Of a stretch of 18,911 bases of DNA, positions 8,109 through 13,381 are shown one piece after another; positions within the stretch are counted from its first letter, which is position 1, and the number at the start of each line of letters is the position of its first letter. The DNA comes from CAYFVR01 sp046541515. GTDB lineage: Bacteria; Desulfobacterota; Desulfobacteria; Desulfobacterales; Desulfococcaceae. The notes under the pieces were generated by a model. That model was given only the letters and a program-made list of their open reading frames with translations. It searched no databases and was not told the origin of the DNA. The stretch lies in contig JBKHDD010000090.1 in the NCBI GenBank assembly GCA_046541515.1, forward strand, positions 1-18,911, given 5' to 3'. The position numbers were made by a program, and so were the translations under genes.

Positions 8109-8239
8109 CTGGGCGCGGCGGCCGACCAGCCGGAAACCGATGTTGTTGTTCCGGTTGTCGGGGGTGTTGTTGTTCCGGTTGGCGGCGCGGCAGTTTCTGG
8201 CGTTGTTGTTCCAGCCGCCGCCCCGCAACACCCGAGCGG
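8109..8239 (-). repeat. DGR template repeat (TR)
   Basis: This 131-bp stretch matches 9742-9872 without gaps. The two differ at 16 positions, and in every case the template has an adenine on the minus strand (30 adenines in all; 0 of 101 other positions differ). Translated in the frame of the target gene, TR reads GGGWNNNARNCRAANRNNN and then TPDNRNNNIGFRLVGRR, with AAC codons at most variable positions. AAC clusters are the hallmark of DGR templates because mutating the two adenines reaches many amino acids without making stops. TR starts three bases after the stop of the reverse transcriptase gene and is not itself part of a gene. Confidence 0.97.
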
Positions 8240-8242
8240 CGC

Positions 8243-9307
8243 CTACGCCCCGCCCCTTTGGAGGAAAACCTCCCGGAACATGGACCGGCGCAGGCCGACG
8301 GAATCGGCGTGCCGGACATGCCCGATCCAGCTATGCACCGAACGCCGGACGGCGTCAAGGTCGATCTCGCCGCGCTCATATTTCCGTTTCAGGGCTTTGA
8401 GCCGGCGGCGATACCGGACCGCGTTTTGATACCGGACGCGCCGGTGGTCGGGATAAATTTTATAGCCGAGGAAATTGACGCCCATGCCGACGGGATGGAC
8501 CATCCGCTTGCGCTGGTGGAGTCGGAGCCGGTCGGTTTGCAGGAATCGTTCGAGTTCGCCGGCGACCCGCCACAGCGAGGGTTTGTCCCGGCCGAAGACG
8601 ACCATGTCGTCCATGTAGCGGATGTAGCCAAATTCGGGGAACCGGGCTTTGACGAAATGGTCGGCGGCGGAGAGGTATAAGTTGGCGAAGAGCTGGCTGG
8701 CGAGGTTGCCGATGGGAATGCCCCTGCGGCGCTGGAAGGGGGCGAACAGGTCGTCGCCGGGGAAATAGGCGGCGGCGTCTTCCTGCGGGTTGGAACCGTC
8801 GATGACGAGGTCGATGAGCCAGAGGGTGTCGGCGCATTTGATTTTTCGGCGGATTTTCGCTTTGAGGATGTCGTGGTCGATGGAGGGGAAGTATTTCCGG
8901 ACGTCGGTTTTCAGCACGAAGGGGTATTTTCGGGAGAAGGCGGTGAACCGGTCCACGGCGGCGTGGGTGCCTTTGCCGGTGCGGCAGGCGTAGGTGTCGA
9001 AGATGAGGGTTTTGTCGAAAATGGGTTCGATAACGGCGAAGAGGGCGTGGTGGACCACCCGGTCCCGGTAGGGGGCGGCGCTGATTTTTCGCTGCTTGGG
9101 TTCGTAGATGAAGAATTCGTTGTAGGGGCCGGGCCGGTAGGTTTTGGTTTGGAGTTCCCGTTCCAGGGCGAGGAGTTCGCGTTCCAGGTCGAATTCGAAT
9201 TGTTGGGCGGCGTGGCGGAACCGTTTACCCTTTCGGGCTCTACGGCTGGCGGCGAGGAGAGCCGGGAAGGCGGCAATGTCTTTGAACAGGTTCCCGTGGC
9301 GTTTCAC
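8243..9307 (-). CDS. DGR reverse transcriptase
   Basis: The 354-aa protein is the error-prone reverse transcriptase of a diversity-generating retroelement, which copies TR RNA into cDNA with random substitutions at adenines. Motifs in order: YRDRVVHHAL (80-89), catalytic motif A LKTDVRKYFPSIDH with Asp135, GIPIGNLASQLFANLYL (196-212), YIRYMDDMVVF with the YMDD box at 231-234, and FLGYKI (279-284) as the thumb-proximal motif. The Ile-Gly-x-x-x-Ser-Gln box is typical of DGR enzymes, where group II and retroviral RTs usually have a Gln-Gly pair. No maturase, protease or nuclease domain follows. The start is a GTG whose last bases overlap the avd stop (GTGA), with GGAAGG 9 bases upstream. The stop is TAG, immediately before TR. 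Confidence 0.97.
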   Translation of the reverse strand: MKRHGNLFKDIAAFPALLAASRRARKGKRFRHAAQQFEFDLERELLALERELQTKTYRPGPYNEFFIYEPKQRKISAAPYRDRVVHHALFAVIEPIFDKTLIFDTYACRTGKGTHAAVDRFTAFSRKYPFVLKTDVRKYFPSIDHDILKAKIRRKIKCADTLWLIDLVIDGSNPQEDAAAYFPGDDLFAPFQRRRGIPIGNLASQLFANLYLSAADHFVKARFPEFGYIRYMDDMVVFGRDKPSLWRVAGELERFLQTDRLRLHQRKRMVHPVGMGVNFLGYKIYPDHRRVRYQNAVRYRRRLKALKRKYERGEIDLDAVRRSVHSWIGHVRHADSVGLRRSMFREVFLQRGGA

Positions 9308-9657
9308 GCCCGACGGCCTTCCAGGCTTTTGATCCAGCCGCCCACGAACCGGCCGATGGCGTCCAGTTCCCGGGCGGTGTGTTCGTATTTTTTCAGGTTG
9401 ATGAGCCGGAGGTCTTTGGCGAGGCGGAAGAGGTGGCGAAGTTGTTCCAGGGAAAGGTTGACGCGGGCGAGGATGGGCTTTTTGTCGCGGGTGAAGCGGG
9501 CTTCGATGAGGCGTTCGTGAACGTCGAGGAGGTGGTTTTGGATGCGGTCGCCGAGGATGAATTTGTGGGTTTTGGGGAAACGGGCGATTTGCGGGAAAGA
9601 CCAGAGCATGAAGTCGTAGGTTTTGGTGAGGGCGTCTTCCTTGCCTTTTTCGCTCAT
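9304..9657 (-). CDS. avd: DGR accessory variability determinant (Avd), four-helix bundle
   Basis: The 117-aa protein is almost wholly helical and basic, as expected for Avd, the pentameric four-helix-bundle partner that binds the DGR reverse transcriptase and nucleic acid and is needed for mutagenic homing. Recognisable family phrases are MLWSFPQIARFPKTHKFILGDRI near the N-terminus (two overlapping pieces), LLDVHERLIEARF, and LRLINLKKYEHTARELDAIGR (two overlapping pieces) followed by a Gly-Gly-Trp. Its TGA overlaps the GTG of the reverse transcriptase by four bases, so the two are coupled in expression. A GGGAAAA lies 6-12 bases before the ATG. The gene lies between the target-site hairpin and the RT gene, the usual place for avd. 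Confidence 0.93.
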   Translation of the reverse strand: MSEKGKEDALTKTYDFMLWSFPQIARFPKTHKFILGDRIQNHLLDVHERLIEARFTRDKKPILARVNLSLEQLRHLFRLAKDLRLINLKKYEHTARELDAIGRFVGGWIKSLEGRRA

Positions 9658-9673
9658 AACGATTTTCCCGCGA

Positions 9674-9695
9674 CCAGGGGGCTACCGCCCCCTGG
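9674..9695 (-). promoter_or_regulatory. DGR target-site hairpin/cruciform downstream of VR
   Basis: CCAGGGGGC (9674-9682) and GCCCCCTGG (9687-9695) form a perfect 9-bp GC-rich stem with a 4-base loop. On the minus (coding) strand the loop is GGTA, fitting the GRNA tetraloop described for the homing hairpins of phage BPP-1 and other DGRs (7-10 bp GC-rich stem located 3' of VR). It begins 46 bases after the VR end and is followed by TCGCGGG, not a T run, so it is not a terminator. No comparable hairpin follows TR immediately, which would fit one-way transfer. Confidence 0.75.
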
Positions 9696-9738
9696 ACCCC
9701 CGTAAAGGGTAAAAGAGTAAAAGAAATAGAGGGTTAAC

Positions 9739-11106
9739 TTACTGGGCGCGGCGGCCGACCAGCCGGAAACCGATGCCGTCGTTCCGGTAGACGGGGGTGC
9801 CGTTGAACCGGTAGGCGGCGCGGCAGTAGCTGGCGTCGTGGAGCCAGCCGCCGCCCCGCAACACCCGAGCGGTTCCGGAAGGCGGTCCAGTTGGATCGGT
9901 CACGAAAGCCCCGGCATATGCCCCATACCAATCCCGGCACCATTCCCACACGTTCCCATGCATGTCGTGCAGCCCCCATGCGTTTGGCCGCTTTTTGCCC
10001 ACCGGGTGCGTTTTTCCGCCCGCATTGCCATCGTACCACGCATACACCCCCAGCTGGCCTTCGTCGTCCCCAAAGGAGTAGGCGGACGTGGAACCGGCCC
10101 GCGCAGCATACTCCCATTCCGCCTCGGAGGGCAAGCGGTAGGCGCCGTCGCCCCGGTCGTTCAGCTTCTTCAAAAATCCCTGCACATCCTCCCAGGAAAC
10201 CTGTTCCACCGGGCAATCCGCGCAGCCGTCAAAACGGCTCGGGTTGTTCCCCATCACCTTTTGCCATTGCGCCTGGGTCACCTCGTACCGCCCCATGAAA
10301 AACGGACGGGAAATCCGGACGCGGCGCAGCGGCCGTTCATCATTTTGCCCGCAACCGCCCATCACGAATTCCCCGGCCGGAATTTTCACAAACTCCATTC
10401 CCAGCCGGTTGGTGAAGGTTTCCCGCTTCCCCGCCGGTCTGGACATCAGCCCCTCGTCCGCGCCGCCTCCGCCGGATTCCAACCCCACGTCCATCAGCCG
10501 GTCGTAGGCCGCGTTCACCATTTTCGTCAGCGGCTTCACCTGCTCGGAAAACGGACCTTCGCCGTACAGCGTGTCGATCTGGATCAGCTCCACGTTTTCC
10601 AAATCGGCCGTGAACCCGGCCAAATTGCCGTCGCTCCGCTTCACGTCGAAATCGGAAACAAGACCCCGCAACTGAAAAACGATTCCCTTGCCGGTGCATA
10701 ATTTCATCCGGTCCACTTGTTCATGCACCGTCACCCATTTTTCATATCCCGGGTCGGGCACGTCGAATCGCCACGTCGCCATTCCGTCTTTGAAGGCGTA
10801 CCGGCCGTTGGAATCCGCCGTCGCCACCAATTCGGTCTGGATGTCCCGGATTTCCTTCGTTCCCATCAATCGGGCGCAGATCAAATCCTGCTGAAGTTCG
10901 TCGTCAAACCGGCCGATTTCCCGCAAAAAAGCGGTGACGGTTTCCCGGGTCTCCGGCACGTCCTGCTGCAACAGCCGGCAAATAGCCCCGCTCTGATTTT
11001 CGTCGCAAATGCTCAGCAACCGCTGACGACACGGGTTTTCCCCTGCGAAAGCCGCCATCGCGAAGGAAACTATAAAAACCGCCGTCCAAAAAAAAATCCG
11101 TTTCAT
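9739..11106 (-). CDS. DGR-diversified secreted protein with FGE-sulfatase/C-type-lectin fold
   Basis: The 455-aa protein has a clear signal peptide (MKRIFF start, cleavage likely after AAFA at 21). Residues 22-225 form an N-terminal region of unknown family with five cysteines (26, 34, 43, 77, 137). Residues 231-455 form a formylglycine-generating-enzyme-like domain (GMEFVKIPAGEFVMGG, GRYEVTQAQW, RLPSEAEWEYAARAG, GLHDMHGNVWEWCRDW, VLRGGGW, GFRLVGRR), the C-type-lectin-like scaffold often used by DGR target proteins. The variable codons are 422-424, 426, 427, 432, 434-436, 439, 440 and 442-444. Only one cysteine (428) stands in the region where true FGE has its catalytic pair, so a ligand-binding rather than enzymatic role is likely. 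The ATG at 11106 follows GGAGG and overlaps the upstream gene by ATGA. An in-frame extension to 11226 overlaps that gene and is rejected. Confidence 0.95.
   Translation of the reverse strand: MKRIFFWTAVFIVSFAMAAFAGENPCRQRLLSICDENQSGAICRLLQQDVPETRETVTAFLREIGRFDDELQQDLICARLMGTKEIRDIQTELVATADSNGRYAFKDGMATWRFDVPDPGYEKWVTVHEQVDRMKLCTGKGIVFQLRGLVSDFDVKRSDGNLAGFTADLENVELIQIDTLYGEGPFSEQVKPLTKMVNAAYDRLMDVGLESGGGGADEGLMSRPAGKRETFTNRLGMEFVKIPAGEFVMGGCGQNDERPLRRVRISRPFFMGRYEVTQAQWQKVMGNNPSRFDGCADCPVEQVSWEDVQGFLKKLNDRGDGAYRLPSEAEWEYAARAGSTSAYSFGDDEGQLGVYAWYDGNAGGKTHPVGKKRPNAWGLHDMHGNVWEWCRDWYGAYAGAFVTDPTGPPSGTARVLRGGGWLHDASYCRAAYRFNGTPVYRNDGIGFRLVGRRAQ
9742..9872 (-). repeat. DGR variable repeat (VR)
   Basis: This 131-bp segment is the 3' end of the target gene and ends exactly at its last sense codon (CAG). 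It is the copy of TR at 8109-8239 with 16 substitutions, all at template adenines. Twelve of the fourteen adenine-bearing variable codons now encode another residue (for example AAC to CTC, GAC to GTC, AAC to GGC); codons 435 and 442 still read AAC. The 31 bases at the coding 3' end (9742-9772) are GC-rich and identical to TR, as expected for the initiation-of-homing region. Confidence 0.97.
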
Positions 11107-11723
11107 TCCACTCCTCCAAACAGCACGGCGACGGCAAGGGTCGCCCGGTCCGATTTTTCTTGCAGCACCAGCAGCCGATTTTCGTTCACCGTCAACACGC
11201 AGGCCAAATCGCCGTCCGCGTCCCACACGCTCAGGCTCCGGTCGAAATGGAGCAGCACATGGCCCTCAAAAAGCGAATCCCGGAACACCATTTTTCCGTC
11301 GTCCATCACTTCCAGATACGCCGGGCCGGGCAGTTCCAGCCGTCCGTCGTGGATCACGTCGTGAAATTTCATCTCCAGCGGGCGGCCCGGATAATGGCCT
11401 TCCGGATCAATGGTCACCCGCAAATGGGTAATCACCGGCGGCGCGGGGCCGCTGTAAGACGCATGGCCGGTCCCGGAGAAAAATGCGAAAAACGCCCCGG
11501 CCAAAAGCGCCCCGCCCAACAAGCCGAGAATTCCAAGACCCGCGCCCGCAGCGGCCCCTCCCCCGCCGATGGACAACAAATCCAGCCCCAGGGAAAACGG
11601 CCCGATGGAAAGAACATCGAACGACAAGCCCAACCCCAGCGCATTGGCATTCACCGGACCAAACGCCACCAGAAAACAACACAGCAGGCAGACCGCCATC
11701 CCGCGCCTTCGAACCCACGCCAT
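11103..11723 (-). CDS. Small exported/membrane protein co-translated with the DGR target
   Basis: No family was recognised. The 206-aa protein starts at an ATG preceded by a strong AGGAGG; an in-frame upstream ATG at 11771 has no such site. Residues 1-28 look like a signal peptide (three Arg, then a Leu/Cys/Val-rich core, cleavage likely after ANA). Residues 53-83 form a second hydrophobic stretch full of Gly and Ala (GGGGAAAGAGLGILGLLGG), like a glycine-zipper membrane helix. Residues 97-206 are predicted by eye to be beta-rich (HLRVTIDPEG, YLEVMDDGKMVFRDS, ENRLLVLQEK). Its TGA overlaps the start of the diversified protein by four bases (ATGA), so the two are made together. A surface anchor, chaperone or partner for the diversified protein is a reasonable guess, not shown by sequence. 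Confidence 0.8.
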   Translation of the reverse strand: MAWVRRRGMAVCLLCCFLVAFGPVNANALGLGLSFDVLSIGPFSLGLDLLSIGGGGAAAGAGLGILGLLGGALLAGAFFAFFSGTGHASYSGPAPPVITHLRVTIDPEGHYPGRPLEMKFHDVIHDGRLELPGPAYLEVMDDGKMVFRDSLFEGHVLLHFDRSLSVWDADGDLACVLTVNENRLLVLQEKSDRATLAVAVLFGGVE

Positions 11724-11850
11724 GCCCCACCTCCTTTTCAACAAAAACCAAAACAAACGCCAAACCCTCATTCAAAATGTTTTGCCAGAAATTGCCGTTT
11801 GATTCGGTGATTTTTTCACGGCGGAGAAGTCATGCGATGATTCCCACCCC

Positions 11851-11919
11851 GCCGCTGGGGGATAAATCCCCCAGCTCAATCCGACAAAGCCCGTTGAAGC
11901 GGGCTCCCCAGCAACGGAA
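11851..11919 (+). repeat. 69-bp palindromic repeat, copy 1 (second copy at 16969)
   Basis: The unit contains GCTGGGGGAT (11854-11863) pairing with ATCCCCCAGC (11866-11875), and AGCCCG (11888-11893) pairing with CGGGCT (11900-11905). The same unit occurs in the same orientation at 16969-17037 with about five mismatches. It lies in the 330-bp gap between jetD and the DGR operon; no gene was seen there. Any promoter for the DGR operon should lie between about 11725 and 11850, but no confident -35/-10 pair was found. Confidence 0.75.
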
Positions 11920-11944
11920 TGGAGAGGAAAATTCGGTAAGTTGA

Positions 11945-11995
11945 GCGCCCTTCAGGGCGCTTTTCCGGGATCAGCCGGGAGATTTATCTCCCGGC
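11945..11995. repeat. Two further perfect palindromes between jetD and the DGR operon
   Basis: GCGCCC (11945-11950) pairs with GGGCGC (11955-11960) around TTCA and is followed on the plus strand by TTTT. GCCGGGAGAT (11974-11983) pairs with ATCTCCCGGC (11986-11995) around TT. Together with the unit at 11851 they make the gap a mosaic of hairpins. The first could act as a weak terminator on either strand; otherwise the role is unknown. Confidence 0.6.
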
Positions 11996-12030
11996 GATGG
12001 AAGCGAAAAATAAGGGCCGGAGTTCGCCCC

Positions 12031-12055
12031 AAAAGGGCGGCCGCAAGGGCCGCCC
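12031..12055 (-). terminator. Candidate terminator abutting the jetD stop codon
   Basis: Read on the minus strand, GGGCGGCC and GGCCGCCC form a perfect 8-bp stem with loop CTTGC, followed by TTTT (12034-12031). The hairpin starts at the base after the jetD TAG. It has terminator shape, with a short T run. The TAGGGGCGG sequence across the stop also matches the ends of other repeats here, so the hairpin may be a repeat unit that now ends the operon. Confidence 0.55.
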
Positions 12056-13381
12056 CTACGCAAACCGTCGGGGCGTTTCCCCTTCCAACCCCTCCAAAAC
12101 CACCCCCAGCCCCCGCCGCACCCACGCAAACCCAATCCGCTCCTGCTCCAACCGCAGATTTTCCGCCCACGCATGGTTCAACAACTTCTCGTACAGCGCC
12201 CGCTCCGCCTCCGTCAGATTCGGCAATTCCGCCTCGGTCCGGGTTTGGATGGGCTCCTCGCCCCACAGCGGTTCAAACGCCAGCAGCGTCTCCTCGTCCA
12301 TCAAAAACGCCCGGGTGTGGGGCAGAAATCCCCGGATCATGGAGAGCATGGCGAAGCCGTGGGTGTCGATGTCGCCCCAGTAGACCACGTTCCGGTCCCG
12401 CAGCCAGGGCACCTCCTTCAACCCGTGAACGCCGTAGCCCAGCCCGAAAATCACGATTCCGCCGGGCACCTCTGGAAAACTCAACCCGTTGATCTTGTTT
12501 TCCGTGACGAACACATGGCGGCAGGGCAAATCCAATTCCCGGAACTCCGCCACCGGCACGCTGATGTCGGTCAGCCCCGTGCCGTCGCGCAAGGCGGGGT
12601 CCAGCAGGCGAAAGCGGATCAGCGGCAAATCGTGACGCAGCCCAAACCGCCGCTCGAACCCGTACCGCCCCTCCCCCGCCTCCTCCGCCCGGATCGATCC
12701 CGGCGGCAAGACCCGATCCAGCATGTCCCGCAGCACCGGCTTCCGCCCCTCGATGAACTTGGTGTCCACGCCGGGGACGTCCAGCTCCCGAAGATATCGG
12801 TCCGGCAGCGGATGTTCCTGAAAAAACCGGCAAACGGCCAGCAGCGAATCCCATTCTCCCGCGTACTTCAGCACCGTCAGCGGCCGCTCCATCAGCCATT
12901 CCGCCAACCCCGGCTGCGCCGCAACGATCCGCCGGAATTCCGCCACCAGCTTCCGGTATTCCCCGGTCTTGCCGATGAACCGGAGGAAATCCTCCCGGGT
13001 CTCGAACACGATCCGGTCCGGCAGCTCCTGATTTCCCAGCCGCCGATGGTTCACCGTCCGGGTTTCCAGCCGGTAGCCAAATCCCGCCACCGCCTTGGAG
13101 TTTTCCCACAGCGCCTTCGCCCAGCGCCGCACCGCCGCGAAATCCTCCAATTGCTCCTTGGCGTTGGGCGTGCGGAAGGGAATCCGCAGCGGAAAAAACG
13201 GCTCCTCCGCCCCGCGATCCATCCGATCCCCCGCCGGATCGCCTGCCGGATCATCCATCTGGCGCGCCGCCGGATCGCCCCCCAGTTCCGCCACCGGGCC
13301 GCCCGCCAAATCGGCCTTCAAAAACCGCCCATTGTCCCAATACTTTTCCGCCTTCTCCCGAATCTCCTCCGGCGAAATCAC
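12056..13381 (-). CDS. jetD: Wadjet JetD, topoisomerase VI-like nuclease subunit
   Basis: The 441-aa protein matches JetD (DUF3322 N-terminal plus DUF2220 C-terminal), the subunit that cleaves plasmid DNA once JetABC has extruded the circle. The C-terminal Toprim-like core is visible: FVTENKINGLSFPE with Glu294, GLGYGVHGL, and VVYWGDIDTHGFAML with the Asp337-x-Asp339 pair expected to bind metal. The N-terminal part carries KLVAEFRRIVAAQP and GVDTKFIEGRKPVLRDML. Residues about 35-58 are a DPAGDPAGD-type low-complexity stretch from short GCCGGATC repeats, which may be a lineage-specific insertion. The start is a GTG overlapping the jetC TGA by four bases (GTGA). The frame is open further upstream, but that part reads out of frame through jetC and is not coding. 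Confidence 0.92.
   Translation of the reverse strand: MISPEEIREKAEKYWDNGRFLKADLAGGPVAELGGDPAARQMDDPAGDPAGDRMDRGAEEPFFPLRIPFRTPNAKEQLEDFAAVRRWAKALWENSKAVAGFGYRLETRTVNHRRLGNQELPDRIVFETREDFLRFIGKTGEYRKLVAEFRRIVAAQPGLAEWLMERPLTVLKYAGEWDSLLAVCRFFQEHPLPDRYLRELDVPGVDTKFIEGRKPVLRDMLDRVLPPGSIRAEEAGEGRYGFERRFGLRHDLPLIRFRLLDPALRDGTGLTDISVPVAEFRELDLPCRHVFVTENKINGLSFPEVPGGIVIFGLGYGVHGLKEVPWLRDRNVVYWGDIDTHGFAMLSMIRGFLPHTRAFLMDEETLLAFEPLWGEEPIQTRTEAELPNLTEAERALYEKLLNHAWAENLRLEQERIGFAWVRRGLGVVLEGLEGETPRRFA

Noticed and set aside
7356..8231. A 291-codon minus-strand frame that begins inside TR and reads like the target C-terminus
   Set aside because: The similarity comes from TR itself. After TR it runs through hairpins and inverted repeats with no coding pattern and has no proper start.
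8243..9307. Group II intron or retron reverse transcriptase
   Set aside because: No maturase or endonuclease domain, no intron-like flanks and no msr/msd-like element were seen; the RT box is of the DGR Ser-Gln type and TR/VR are present.
9674..9695. Intrinsic terminator after the target gene
   Set aside because: The stem is followed on the transcribed strand by TCGCGGG rather than T residues, and avd-RT downstream need to be transcribed.
9739..11226. A longer target protein starting upstream at 11226
   Set aside because: The extra 40 residues overlap the upstream gene out of frame, lack a signal sequence and precede a much better start (GGAGG then ATG at 11106) with a signal peptide.
11724..11850. 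A sigma-54-like promoter (TGGCAAAACATTTTGAA on the minus strand) upstream of the DGR operon
   Set aside because: The spacing between the TGGC and TTG elements is off by one and the conserved GC of the -12 element is missing.
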